NCBI GenBank assembly: GCA_012861695.1
Contig: JAAOOA010000447.1
Coordinates: 209,001 to 273,000, forward strand
Direction of reading: 5' to 3'
Length of the DNA: 64,000 nt
Origin: Trematomus loennbergii
Taxonomy: Eukaryota; Chordata; Actinopteri; Perciformes; Nototheniidae
The stretch's first letter is position 1. Each line of letters begins with the position of its first letter. The notes below the pieces were generated by a model. The model had not been told where the DNA came from and did not search any database. It worked only from the letters and a program-made list of their open reading frames with translations. Shown piece after piece: positions 10,868 through 22,133 of the stretch. A program made the position numbers and the translations under genes.

Positions 10868-11947
10868 ATGGACCCAGCCGACCCAAGAACGCTTCACGCA
10901 GCGCTGTCAGCACAGGGCGTGAAGATCTTTCATCACGAGGAACAGCTGGGCCTAGTCAACCAGGAAATGCAAGAACTAAGAGGACGCCAGGCCGGGATTC
11001 AGGAAGCATTATCCACACAGATGCAACAACTGGCTGTCCAAATGAATCATTTTTTCACTCACCAACAGACTGCTCCTCCGGTGACGTCATCCACAACTGA
11101 GAGGTTGCCTGTCAATGCTCCAGCTGATTTCCCAAGTCAGGCTGTTTCTTCCCCTTTACGGCTGGCTCTTCCGGAGAGATTTTCCGGAGATTCTTCTAAT
11201 TGCAGAGCCTTTTTGGTACAGTGCGATCTGCATTTTCAACACAACCCAGGAGCCTTTTCATCGGACCATGGTAAAGTGGCGTTTATTGTGTCTCATTTAA
11301 CGGGAAGAGCTGCAGCCTGGGCTACTGCAGAATGGTCAAGAGAAACTGAACTATGTTACTCATTGACCGATTTCATAGAGACTATGAGTCGTATTTTTGA
11401 CCACTCATCGCCTGCTACAGAGGCCAGCAGAAAACTTTTTCATATACGCCAGCTCAACCGCCAGGTGGTTGATTACGCCATCGAGTTTCGCACAGCAGCA
11501 GCGGACAGCGGATGGAATGTTCCGGCTCTTCGTGACGCCTTCATGACGGGACTTTCGGAACCGATAAAAGACCAGCTGGCTCCACTGGAGACACCCCGGG
11601 ATCTGGAATCTCTCATCGCCGTGGCCATCCGGATCGATAACCGTCTTCGGGAAAGAGAGAGGGAGCGTCGACGCAACCGAGACGTTATTCCCAGCTCCCA
11701 GAATGCATCTTGGTGGGTCGCGCCGCCAGCCGAGGATGTCCAGCCCATGTTACCACACCGTCAGAGGATTACACTTCCGAATGGCTCCGGGGAACCCATG
11801 CAGCTGGGAAGAACCAGGCTTTCTCTGGAGGAGAGGCAGCGCCGTCTACGGGAGGGTTGTTGTTTCTACTGCGGCCAGTCGGATCATCAACTCGCTTCAT
11901 GCCCGGGAAAAGATCGTGCTCACCAGTCAAAAGGAGGGCGCTGGTGA
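10868..11947 (+). CDS. gag: gag polyprotein of the sushi-type Gypsy element
   Basis: A 359-residue frame starting [17 protein letters not shown], placed 17 bp after the LTR. An N-terminal helical region of about 80 residues is followed by a capsid-like domain (from about [10 protein letters not shown] to the arginine-rich RERERERRR stretch), similar in layout to PEG10/RTL capsids. A CCHC zinc knuckle, [14 protein letters not shown] (C-x2-C-x4-H-x4-C), sits near the C-terminus. Gag assembles the virus-like particle that packages the element RNA. The frame overlaps pol, which is one base back, and the zinc knuckle is followed at once by a slippery heptamer. No internal stop is present. Confidence 0.93.
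   Translation: MDPADPRTLHAALSAQGVKIFHHEEQLGLVNQEMQELRGRQAGIQEALSTQMQQLAVQMNHFFTHQQTAPPVTSSTTERLPVNAPADFPSQAVSSPLRLALPERFSGDSSNCRAFLVQCDLHFQHNPGAFSSDHGKVAFIVSHLTGRAAAWATAEWSRETELCYSLTDFIETMSRIFDHSSPATEASRKLFHIRQLNRQVVDYAIEFRTAAADSGWNVPALRDAFMTGLSEPIKDQLAPLETPRDLESLIAVAIRIDNRLRERERERRRNRDVIPSSQNASWWVAPPAEDVQPMLPHRQRITLPNGSGEPMQLGRTRLSLEERQRRLREGCCFYCGQSDHQLASCPGKDRAHQSKGGRW
11905..11911 (+). other. predicted -1 ribosomal frameshift site GGGAAAA
   Basis: The heptamer G-GGA-AAA fits the X-XXY-YYZ rule, with GGA and AAA as zero-frame gag codons. It lies just after the last Cys of the CCHC knuckle. A one-base backward shift here enters the long pol frame. PEG10 and sushi-type elements use a GGGAAAC heptamer in the same place, which supports the call. 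Gag would otherwise end at 11947. Confidence 0.75.
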
Positions 11948-14900
11948 GCAAGTTTCCCGCAGACTTTCCTCCTCGACCTGTTACGCAGGTAAACATTTGT
12001 ATTAACAATCAAACCATTGACCAGGGTGTGTTAATAGACTCAGGGGCTGACGAAAGTCTTATGGACTGGGGCGTAGTAAATCAGCTAGAAATAAAGACTG
12101 TTCCGCTATCTCATCCTATTAATGCCAGTGCCTTAGACGGCCGCTTGTTGTTCACAGTTACCCATTGCACTGAGCCCATTCAGATTACTGTGAATAAGGA
12201 CCATACCGAGAGCATGCAATTCCATATTTTTGAGTCGGCTCAGCACCCGATTATATTGGGGTTTCCATGGCTAAAGATCCACAATCCTCACATTGACTGG
12301 CGTTCAGGGAAAATTAAAGAATGGGGAGAGGATTGTATGGGCAGGTGTAAACTTTCACAACCTGTTAATGCACCAACAGACTCTCGTAAAATCATTATAG
12401 ATCACCCCGACTATCCTGATCTACAGAAGGTACCTTCCTGTTACCATGATTTAAAGGAAGCCTTTAACAAATCCAAAGCCATGTCGCTACCTCCTCACCG
12501 AGATTTTGACTGTCCCATTGATCTCTTACCGGGAGCCCCCATTCCCAAGGGGAAACTTTATTCGATTTCGAGACCTGAGAGAGCAGCAATGGACGAATAC
12601 ATTTCCTCTTCACTCAAATCAGGAATTATCCGTCCTTCATCTTCTCCAGCCGGAGCGGGATTTTTCTTTGTGGGAAAGAAAGACGGGTCTCTGAGACCTT
12701 GCATAGACTACAGTCCACTAAATGACATTACGGTGAAGAACCGCTATCCTCTGCCACTCATGACATCTGCCTTTGAACTACTTCAAACTGCCAAAATATT
12801 CACCAAGTTAGATTTAAGAAATGCATATCACTTGGTTAGAATAAGAAAAGGGGATGAGTGGAAGACAGGATTCAACACTCAGAGTGGTCACTATGAGTAT
12901 CTAGTAATGCCTTTTGGACTATGCAATGCACCGGCTGTGTTTCAAGCTCTTGTGAATGAGGTTTTACGGGAATTTTTGAATATTTCAGTGTTTGTGTATC
13001 TGGATGATATTCTGATTTTCTCCCCAGACACTAAGTCTCATGTTAACCATGTCCGTCAGGTTTTGCAGAAACTGCTAGAGAATCAGTTATATGTCAAGGC
13101 AGAGAAGTGTGAGTTCCACACAAAAGAGGTATCCTTCTTAGGATACATAATCTCACCTAATCATATGCAAATGGATCCTGCTAAAATCAGTGCAGTATCC
13201 CAGTGGCCTACACCAGACTCCAGGAAGAAGGTCCAACAGTTTCTAGGGTTTGCTAACTTCTATAGGAAGTTTATTAGGAATTTCAGTTCTGTTGCTGCCC
13301 CTCTACATGTTCTGACTTCTCCTAAGGTTCCTTTCAAGTGGACTCCCCAGGCGGACTTCGCTTTCCAACGTCTCAGAGAGAGATTCACATCAGCCCCCAT
13401 ACTCACCATTCCAGATCCCCAGCGCCAGTTTATGGTCGAGGTTGATGCTTCCAATGAGGGAATTGGAGGAGTACTGTCTCAACGTTCTGCAGAAGACAAC
13501 AAGATGCATCCATGTGCTTACCTGTCGCGGAAACTGACAACGGCAGAGCGGAATTACGACGTGGGGAACAAGGAACTGTTAGCTGTAAAAGCTGCCCTCG
13601 AGGAATGGAGACACTGGTTAGAGGGTGCAGAGCAGCCGTTTTTAGTATGGACAGATCACAAGAATCTGGAATATATAAGAAAGGCTAAGCGTCTCAACTC
13701 CCGTCAGGCCAGGTGGACACTATTCTTTAGTAGGTTCAATTTCACCCTCTCTTTTCGTCCCGGGTCTCAGAATCAAAAACCCGATGCTTTGTCTCGTCTT
13801 TATGATCCAGAACCACTTGCGGTAGAGCCCAAGACCATCCTTCCACTTAACCGTGTGATCGGAGCCTTTTCCTGGCAAGTGGAGTCGGACGTAAAAAAGG
13901 CGAATGTCAAGAATCCAGCACCTAGCGAGTGTCCCAACAATCTGCTGTTTGTTCCTGAGGCTCTTCACTCCAAGGTCATCCACTGGGCTCACTCATCTGT
14001 GCTTTCGTGCCATCCGGGGGTAACAAGGACAATGTTCAGGATACAACAACGTTTCTGGTGGCCAGCCATGAAGAAAGATGTGGCAGAGTACGTAGCGGCT
14101 TGTCCGGTGTGTGCGTGTAATAAGACCTCATCACAAGTCAAGATGGGCTTGCTCCAGCCCCTGCCGATTCCCCAACGTCCTTGGTCACACATTTCAATGG
14201 ATTTTGTGACAGGATTTCCTTCATCCAGAGGCAAGACTACGGTCTTAACAGTGGTGGATCGATTTTCAAAGATGGCTCACTTCATCCCATTGACCAAGCT
14301 TCCCTCTGCCAAAGTCACCGCAGAGGTCATGATGAATCACATATTCAGGATCCATGGATTCCCTGATGACATTGTTTCCGACAGGGGTCCACAATTCATT
14401 TCCGTTTTCTGGAAGGAGTTTTGTCGACTCATAGGTGCCACCGTCAGCTTGTCATCAGGATATCATCCTCAGTCAAATGGACAGTCGGAGCGTCTGAACC
14501 AGGAACTAGAGACTACGCTACGTTGTCTCGTCTCCCGGAACCAGACTACCTGGAGTGACCACCTCACATGGGTCGAGTTTGCCCACAATACTCTTCCTAC
14601 GGCAGCCACAGGTGTCTCTCCATTCCATTGTGTCAATGGTTTCCAGCCTCCATTTTTCCCTAACAACGAGGAAGAGGTGAGGGTTCCATCGGCTCATGCC
14701 ATGATCAGACGTTGTCGACGAGTTTGGGCTGGTGCTCGCCAGGCTCTTCTCCGAAGTTCAGCTCGGATGAAGGCTGTTGCAGACGTCCATCGCAGGGTCG
14801 CTCCCTCCTACAGACCAGGCCAAAATGTTTGGCTTTCCACTAAGGACTTACCACTCCATGTCGCCTCAAGGAAACTGGCTCCGAGATTTGTGGGTCCTTT

Positions 14901-15282
14901 CCCGGTGTCCAGAGTCATCAACCCGGTGTCTGTACGCTTGCAACTCCCCAGAACTATGAGAGTACATCCGACGTTTCACGTCAGTAAAATCAAGCCGGTG
15001 TGTGAGAGCACACTTGTTCCCGCCTCCAAGCCCCCTCCACCGCCCGAGTTCTTTGAAGGGGGTGAGGTTTACAAGGTCCGTAAGCTACTAGAGGTCCGTA
15101 ATAGGGGGAGGGGGAAGCAATTCCTGGTAGACTGGAAGGGTTACGGTCCTGAGGCTAGAAGCTGGGTAGCTGCGTCATTTATCGTAGACAAGACGCTTAT
15201 CCACGATTTTTACAATCAGCCTGGGCCATCAGGAGTTGGCCCTAGAGGGGGGGGTACTGTTGTGCACCGACAGAAATGCTAG
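11912..15282 (+). CDS. pol: pol polyprotein with C-terminal chromodomain
   Basis: The pol frame is open from 11710 to the stop at 15282; functionally it should begin at the frameshift site. In order: aspartic protease with DSGADESLM (about 12034-12060); reverse transcriptase with [15 protein letters not shown] and the catalytic YLDD at 12997-13008; RNase H starting with [10 protein letters not shown] (about 13438) and TDHKNLEY; integrase with an HHCC zinc-binding region (about 13975-14110, ending CPVCACNK) and DDE core residues in [15 protein letters not shown] and [10 protein letters not shown]; and a chromodomain (about 15060-15220) with [10 protein letters not shown] and FLVDWKGYG. The chromodomain is thought to steer integration to certain chromatin. 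The last codons run into the 3' LTR. No stop or frameshift is seen across about 1,120 codons. Confidence 0.95.
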
Positions 15283-15690
15283 AGAGATGCATGTTATTTA
15301 CGTTTGCTTTCTCTCATTCCAGGCTTCCTGATTATTTTCACCTGTGTCTCCTGTGCTCATCAATGTCAGCCCCGCCCCTGATTGGTCCCACCTGTGTCTA
15401 GTTACCCTGTGCTTATATTCCCCTGTCTCCCAAGTGTTCTTTGTCAGTTCGTATTGTCTCTTGCTATGGTCAGGTCTATGCTCTTTGTGCTCTTGTAAAG
15501 TTTGATTCCTCACTACGTGAGCGCTTTCATTTTGTTCCTCTATTTTTGTCATCTCGGTTAGAGATTTGATAGTTACCTTTTTTGTTGTTCATTGCTGTAT
15601 TTGGAAAATAAAGTATCTTACAAGTACTTTACCTCTGTCTCCCGGGTCGTGCAATTGGGTCCTACATCCTAAGTGTCTGAGTTCGTAACA
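15258..15690 (+). repeat. 3' LTR of the sushi-type element
   Basis: 433 bp, starting TGTTGTGCACCG after the polypurine tract 'gagggggggg'. Identical to the 5' LTR apart from five extra homopolymer bases. It also supplies the pol stop region, as pol reads a few codons into it. Confidence 0.95.
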
Positions 15691-16130
15691 CAAAACTCAC
15701 ATTGGTTTCTCATACAGCATCTCTCCAAACTCACATTGGTTTCTCAAACAGCATCTCTCCAAACTCACATTGGTTTCTCAAACAGCATCTCTCCAAACTC
15801 ACATTGGTTCTCAAACAGCATCTCTCCAAACTCACATTGGTTTCTCATACAGCATCTCTCCAAACTCACATTGGTTTCTCATACAGCATCTCTCCAAACT
15901 CACATTGGTTTCTCAAACAGCATCTCTCCAAACTCACATTGGTTTTTCAAACAGCATCTCTCCAAACTCACATTGGTTTCTCAAACAGCATCTCTCAAAC
16001 TCACATTGGTTTCTCAAACAGCATCTCTCCAAACTCACATTGGTTTCTCAAACAGCATCTCTCCAAACTCACATTGGTTTCTCATACAGCATCTCTCCAA
16101 ACTCACATTGGTTTCTCATACAGCATCTCT
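15691..16130. repeat. 34-bp minisatellite, right part
   Basis: About thirteen copies of the same 34-bp unit as at 10179-10423, with CATACAGC and CAAACAGC variants mixed. Together the array held about 20 copies before the Gypsy insertion. Confidence 0.95.
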
Positions 16131-16168
16131 GTAAACTACGTGTATTCACTGAATTTCACTCTCTGCCT

Positions 16169-17095
16169 TTAACGGCTCCGCGGACGTAACGTAACGGCTC
16201 CGCGGACGTAACGTAACGGCTCCGCGGACGTAACGTAACGGCTCCACGGATTGGTCCATTTCGTTCCGGGTACAGCATGACATCATGCCGTACCCGGATG
16301 TTTTTCTGACATAAATGAGATTTAAATACAGAACAAGACCGACTGACTCTATTAGTGAACCTAAGTGGGTCCAGCAGACCCTCTATGGTGGACTCCATGC
16401 AGTGCCAGTCCTCTCACTGACTGTAAAAAAGAGTGAATGCACTTATTTTACACATGTGCCATAAGATGCTTGTAAGGTGGTGATTAAGGTGAAGTACTCA
16501 CTATGTGGGCATAATAATATCTGAGAAACTGTCGTTTTCTGGACCTTGATGTGAAGTAAATATTTTTATGAGCTTTGGGTATTGCAATTCACACGTGTAC
16601 ACAAGTAGCTTAATTCAACTGATGAGGGCTGTGTGAATAAATGTAAGCGATGTGATACAAGTAGCTTGGCCACTTTTTTCAAAGTAGCTCTCAGATGAAG
16701 AAAGGTTGGAGACCCTGTCTTAGATAGATGCTGTCTAACGAGAAAGGGTTTGGACTCTACTGAAGAAGCTTTGCATGTTTTTTACCTGCTGTACTTTTGG
16801 TAATGCAATTGACTAGAGTAAAGTTCTTCCTGAGGAAACACCGCTCTCACTCTCCTGATTATTTGTCCCATTTATCAGGCCGTAAAACATGCTGGAGAAA
16901 AGCTGCTGAAAAACATGCTGGACAAGACTTCATACCAGTTTTATTCTATCATAACCGGACTCTTACTGTGAGTTACAGCTTACCTCTGATCAGCAGATGG
17001 AGGACGTCCTTTAAAGTCTATGAAGTCGTCCTTCGAGTTGTCGCTCTTTAGGGACAGACAGCTGGGAGAGTCTGGTCTCTGCTGCTGGACCCTGA
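16169..17095. repeat. duplicated segment, copy B
   Basis: Direct duplicate of 6203-7100. The 22-bp GC-rich unit is present four times here. Copy B lacks single bases in many short runs that copy A keeps (for example gggccat against gggcat, and gacccctg against gaccctg). Confidence 0.85.
16984..17091 (-). pseudogene. stray NLR N-terminal exon, copy 3
   Basis: Exactly 108 bp between a CAG acceptor and a GTAAGC donor, reading [20 protein letters not shown] and ending RPPSADQ. It lies at the end of duplicated segment B, so it shares its origin with copy 2. Confidence 0.72.
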
Positions 17096-17458
17096 AACAG
17101 AAGCAGATGCATACATTGGCATGCTGGAGAAAATATGTTAAATCTAAAGTCACTATATTTAACAACGTAATAGTGTAAATCGCTCTGTATTGCAAAGGTG
17201 TGAAGAGACTGTAATGAAAATGTAAAACCTAAACCATCTCACTTTCTGAGTTTCAGATAGTGGCGTTATTCTAAATGTGATATATGATTGTAATGTCACG
17301 TCAGGGTTTGGGCCGATGCCCAGGATGCTAACTGCAGTTCACTTAACGCCCACTGACGTCGCTAATAACCAGGATTTCCTGAAGGTTACACAGAGAAGCT
17401 TTAACACAGACAACAACTGACTTTATCTCACATGGATTTTAGGTTTTATTCTTACCCC

Positions 17459-17517
17459 CCATCAGCAGATTGAGGCTCCATTGAGCGGTCACTCTTTGGA
17501 CACCAACAGCAGGTCTC
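17459..17517 (-). pseudogene. possible further KSDRSM exon
   Basis: On the minus strand one frame reads CPKSDRSMEPQSADGG and is followed by a strong donor (GTAAGAAT). The KSDRSM core is the hallmark of the short N-terminal exon in fish NLR genes, here shorter and more diverged than the 108-bp copies. The acceptor is unclear. It lies about 370 bp from exon copy 3, same strand. Confidence 0.45.
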
Positions 17518-17922
17518 AGGTCCAGGTCCAGGTCTTTGTACTTCTCCTCCACTACATGTATTAAATACCTTTAGTTACTTCACAGATGTGGATGAATGAT
17601 GTGAAATATAACCAAGTGTAAATCAGACTTTAGTTCACCTGGAGTAAATCCACAAGCTACCTGCAGTATACAAAGTCATTCAAACTAGCTGCACCTTTAC
17701 CAGCTTTGAGAACACTTTCATGATCAATCATTATAAAACATATCAGATATATTATTCTGAAATGGACCAATCTGCACAATGACTACTTTTACTGTCGCAC
17801 TTTCACTATATTTTGATGATAATACTTTCCTACTTTCACTTGAGGAACATTTGAATGCAGGACTTTTACTGTAACAGAGTATTCCTACACTCTGGTACTT
17901 CTACTTTACTCAAGTACAAGGT

Positions 17923-17959
17923 TTGTGTGTGTGTGTGTGTGTGTGGTGTGTGTGTGTGT

Positions 17960-18025
<66 letters not shown>

Positions 18026-18058
18026 GTGTGTGTGTGGTGTGTGTGTGTGTGTGTGTGG

Positions 18059-18137
<79 letters not shown>

Positions 18138-18158
18138 TGTGTGTGTGTGTGTGTGTGT
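17923..18158. repeat. (TG)n microsatellite
   Basis: About 236 bp of TG dinucleotides with scattered single-base breaks (TGG, TTG). Open frames across it on both strands are repeat artefacts. Confidence 0.97.
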
Positions 18159-18185
18159 TAAAGACCCCATAGAGCTTATAACTCG

Positions 18186-18592
18186 AACCCTGTACCAGAG
18201 TATTCCTACACTCTGGGACTTCTACTTTTACTCAAGTACAAGATCTGAGTACTTCTACTTTTACTCAAGTACAAGATCTGGGTATATTCAAGTACTTGTA
18301 CTACTCAAGTACAAGTCTGAGTACTTATACTTTAACTTCAAGTACAATATCAGTACTTCTACTTTTACTCAAGTACAATATCTCAAGACTTATACTTTTA
18401 CTCAAGTACAATATCTGAGTACTTCTACTTTTACTCAAGTACAATATCTGAGTACTTCTACTTTTACTCAAGTACAATATCTGAGTACTTCTACTTTTAC
18501 TCAAGTACAATATCTGAGTACTTCTACTTTTACTAAAGTACAAGATCTGAGTACTTCTACTTTTAATCAAGTACAAGATCTATACTTATACA
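18186..18592. repeat. 33-bp tandem repeat of the fish GTACTTCTACTTTTACTC type
   Basis: About twelve units of GTACTTCTACTTTTACTC + AAGTACAATATCTGA with small variants. The unit has an internal near-palindrome (AGTAC...GTACT). A related short stretch occurs at about 51220-51270. Confidence 0.9.
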
Positions 18593-18599
18593 ACCTCTG

Positions 18600-19930
18600 T
18601 ATAGCCTATGAAAAAAACTATTAGAAAATGAAGGCTAAAGCTAACGTTAGCAGATAGTGACAATGTATGCTAGTTAGCTAGCTCAACGATTCCTTAAATA
18701 AAATTGCGACAGAAACATTTTTCTGTTCACATCACGCTCTGCCGCTTCGACAGGGAGCTCTGCTCTGAACACCGAACGGTAAGGCGATATGGGTCCGTTC
18801 TTATTGTGCATCCATGGGTAAAGTAAACGCATGTAGTACTGAACACGTAACATGAACGTGCAACGTGCCGGGCGGCGTGGTCCCGTGGGTTGGATGCGCA
18901 TTCATAATGCCGAGGGAAATAACTCTCAGAATAACGTTATTAGCGCATTTTACAACTTGAGGACTGAATGTTTTTAATAAGGGCGATACAAACGTTCATA
19001 CTGGGTTGTTTATTTAGTTCCAAAAAAATTATCCAACGATTTACAGACGTCTCTTTCCCAATGTAAGTCAATGGGGAAAAAGTGTTTCCGGGCCAGCAAC
19101 TAACGGAAGTGTAGTACCGCCGTTTGGCCACAACGAATATTTTACTCAGAGTCCGGCGCACTTCCTGGGGGCTTGGTTTAACCGACTGAGACGCAGCCCT
19201 AGAATACCTTGTTGAAGGATATTCTACCCAGAGGACCCAGAGAAATATCTGATTGGTTGCATTTGTTTCTAACATAAAACCACTGAAATGCGTAGTGCAT
19301 GGAGCGAGAAAGAGGAACAAATCAACGTAACACTGTAATATTACAGATCAACAACACAGATACCATTCTCATTTATTCATTTTATTTACATTTTATTTTT
19401 ATAATTAAATCGATTTTTTGGTTTGTTTTATCTGAGTGTTCCAGGGTGTTCTCTGAATACCTTGAAGGCCCTGACGGTTCACCTCTGGTCTAGTTTAACT
19501 TCGTGCTCTTGTACTCCTATCTCTGTTTACTATAGTTTTTATGAATCAGTGTTCCTGTGAATGAGGCTGAGGGGATGTGTCGCCCTCTGGTGGCAGAGGG
19601 AGGAACCTTCTCTTTATGTATTCCTCTATGTATTTTCACATTATTGTTTTTTTTAATTACTAATGTTTAAATGTCCTATATATATTATTTTTTTTTTTCG
19701 TTTTTGTATTTAAACATTGATTTGTATTTTAAATTATTGCCTAATACTTTGACATTCTAACAAATTAATCAAATTATGTTTTTCGTTCTTTTATTTATTC
19801 CTCTTCATAATTCACTATTTCTTTAAATAATTCATTTATTCTCTTTTTTGTCCACTTGTATTTTTGATTTGACATTTTTCTTGAAATACGTCGCTGGTCA
19901 TGTGACGAGGAACAACCAATCACAGCAGAG
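18600..19930. other. intergenic, no gene seen
   Basis: No recognisable coding region. Becomes AT-rich after 19340, with long T runs near 19640-19710. Confidence 0.45.
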
Positions 19931-19949
19931 ATGTCTCAGTAAATATGGC

Positions 19950-19968
19950 GACACACACACACACACAC

Positions 19969-20028
<60 letters not shown>
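19950..20028. repeat. (CA)n microsatellite
   Basis: About 79 bp of CA repeats with one break near 19969. Confidence 0.97.
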
Positions 20029-20029
<1 letters not shown>

Positions 20030-20580
20030 AAGTAACTAAAGTCACAAAGAGTTGTCTCTATTTCTGAGCAATGATTGATAAGAGTTGTCTCTAAAAGCTC
20101 TAAAGTCACAAAGAGTTACAAACCTTAGAGAGAAGAAGAAGGTGCGACACGAGGAGCACGAAGTGAAGGGGAACAGCAAACAGGACGCACTTCAAAACGA
20201 GTCAGACGGGCTGTGCTGTTAGTTGTGTTTCCCTCCTCCTGCTCTTCCTCCCCCCTGATCAGAACCTGCCTGAGCACCTCAGACTGACGGCTGATTGGAT
20301 CCCTCACCCTCAGCTGGCCTATCAGCACCCAGAGCCAGTCATGAAGGAGGAGCTCCACTCCCCTCTCAGACCTACTGCTGACTCCAGAGTCTCTGGGTGC
20401 GTTTCACTTCTCTTATTTTTCATTCCTCGCTCCTCGGTCTCGGGCTGCGTTTCACTTCTCTTATTTTCATTTCCTCGCGGAGTGAAGAAAACACATGAAA
20501 CTCACGGGACTCACTCCTCAGTTTATACTGTGTTTTGTTTCAATGAATGCATCATTCAGTTACAAATATGTGATATATAT

Positions 20581-20774
20581 TGTCACATATGCATACAATG
20601 CATACTGAGTTAAGGCTGTTACGACAGTGTTGCGACATGCTTTACGGCATGCGAAGGACTGCTTTACTTCAGAGTAAGCCCGCCAGTTGTCATGTTGCTG
20701 CCTCCTGTAATGTCTTGACTTACTGTATAATAAACCTGAGTCGTGAAAGATACTCGACCCTCGATCATTCTACA
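20581..20774 (+). repeat. 5' LTR of the deleted Gypsy
   Basis: 194 bp containing 'gcatacaatgcatactgag' and a TATAATAAACC signal near the 3' side. Differs from the 3' LTR by six substitutions and no indels. Confidence 0.9.
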
Positions 20775-20939
20775 TGGTGTCAGAAGTGACCGGTGAGTCA
20801 CAGGAAATAAACAAGACGAAGTAAAGGAATATAGACAAGTTTAATCCCCCAGCGAACTTTTCTTTTGATAAGCCGACTGAATGGCCAGAATGGAAGCAAC
20901 GCTTTGAGCGCACAGACTCGCTACTAAACTCGACAAAGA

Positions 20940-21330
20940 TGACGGGAGAGTGCAGGTGAGCTGCCTGATTTATGCCATGGGCAACGAGGCAGAAAAACAT
21001 ATCAAGTCGTTCACTTTTGCCGAAGAAGATGACGGCGATGACTTTGCCGTTGTGGTGGGAAAGTTCAACGAGTACTTTTTCCCGAGGAGGAACGTTATCC
21101 ACGAGAGGGCATGTTTCCACCAGCGTGTCCAGCGGCCAGGGAGAAGGCAGAGGGTTTCATCCGAGCCCTGTATGATCTATCAGAACACTGTGAGTTTGGC
21201 GCAAGCCGAGATGAGAATATCCGCGACCGAATTGTCGTCGGGATACGAGACAGAGAGAAATGCCAGGATCGTGGTTCCGGGGTCACTGAGAGCAGACATT
21301 TTGTAGAAAATACATGAGGGACACCAGGGG
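20940..21330 (+). pseudogene. gag remnant of the deleted Gypsy
   Basis: Reads LIYAMGNEAEKHIKSFTF and then DDFAVVVGKFNEYFFPRR, a capsid-like region of Gypsy gag, and after a one-base shift near 21115 EKAEGFIRALYDLSEHCEFG and IRDRIVVGIRD. The frame break and the loss of the CCHC region show it is not functional. Confidence 0.7.
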
Positions 21331-21379
21331 CTCTCAAAATGCAGAGAAAGGGCGAATGCATCAGTTTGGTGGCCGGGGC

Positions 21380-22133
21380 TCTCTGTAGACATTAAGAACA
21401 TTGTCAACATATGCAAGAGCTGCCAGGAGCAGAAGCGGGCTCAACAAAAGGAGCCGCTTATTTCCACACCACTGCCTGATCGTCCGTGGAAAAGAACGCT
21501 CTCGACCTCTGCGAACATAACAAGCACAACTACCTTGTGATTTCAGTACTACCACAGGAGCCCTGATGTGCTATAGATCCACCCCTGTACTACCACAGGA
21601 GCCCTGATGTGCTATAGATCCACCCCTGTACTACCACAGGAGTCAGTCCAGCAGAACTGCTAATGGGGAGAAAGATCAGAACGACGCTCCCGACACTCGA
21701 GAAAAATCTACGGCCTAAATGGCCTAACAGACAGATTGTCAAACAAAAGGACACGAGTGAGAAAGCAAAACAAGCCTTTTATTACAACCGACGACATGGT
21801 GCCAGGCATCTACCAGCTCTACAGCCAGGAGACACAGTCTACACCAAGCTCGACAACGAGAAGTCCTGGAAGACACCAGCAATCGTCTCAAAAGAGTGTG
21901 TTACTCCGAGGTCTTACCTCATTAACACACAAGGAGGTGCAGTGCTGCGGCGGAACCGACTTCATCTCCGGGCAGAACCAACTTCCCGACCTGCACAGCA
22001 CATCCCACTAACACCAGCAGAGAGTGCTGTGGCGATTTCCCAGCCTGTAAGCGCCAACACACCAGAGACTGTTACCCTGAAACCAAGTGAGGTGACAACC
22101 CATACAACAACACCAGGACGGGTTCAGACCAGA
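21380..22133 (+). pseudogene. integrase remnant of the deleted Gypsy
   Basis: Begins with NICKSCQEQKRAQQKEPLI (second half of the HHCC zinc-binding region) and PLPDRPWKR, then loses the catalytic core. A second part from 21663 reads LPTLEKNLRPKWPNRQIVKQ and LQPGDTVYTKL, the integrase C-terminal region. A 44-bp unit with 'ctaccacaggagccctgat' is repeated near 21545-21640. The frame ends where the MITE is inserted. Confidence 0.75.

Larger units (their letters stand above)
10424..15690 (+). mobile_element. Tf1/sushi-type Gypsy LTR retrotransposon, apparently intact
   Basis: A 5.27-kb element with direct LTRs of 428 and 433 bp (TGTTGT start, ACA end), a self-priming site, gag, a -1 frameshift site, pol with protease, RT, RNase H, integrase and a C-terminal chromodomain, a G-rich polypurine tract (15245-15254) and a 3' LTR. 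It is inserted in the 34-bp minisatellite, with CAAAC on the left and CAAAAC on the right as the probable target duplication. The LTRs differ only by five one-base indels in homopolymers, so the insertion is very young. Chromodomain Gypsy elements of this group are the relatives from which vertebrate PEG10/RTL genes derive. Confidence 0.95.

Noticed and set aside
10854..10875. tRNA primer-binding site for the sushi-type Gypsy
   Set aside because: No TGG start or tRNA 3'-end complement is present; the sequence matches the LTR itself instead.
10106..16189. Frames with SHWFLIQHLSKLTLVS repeats on both sides of the Gypsy
   Set aside because: Translation of the 34-bp minisatellite only.
17855..18624. 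Cys-Val-rich 233-residue frame followed by STSTFTQVQYL repeats
   Set aside because: Crosses a (TG)n microsatellite and the 33-bp fish repeat; no gene evidence.
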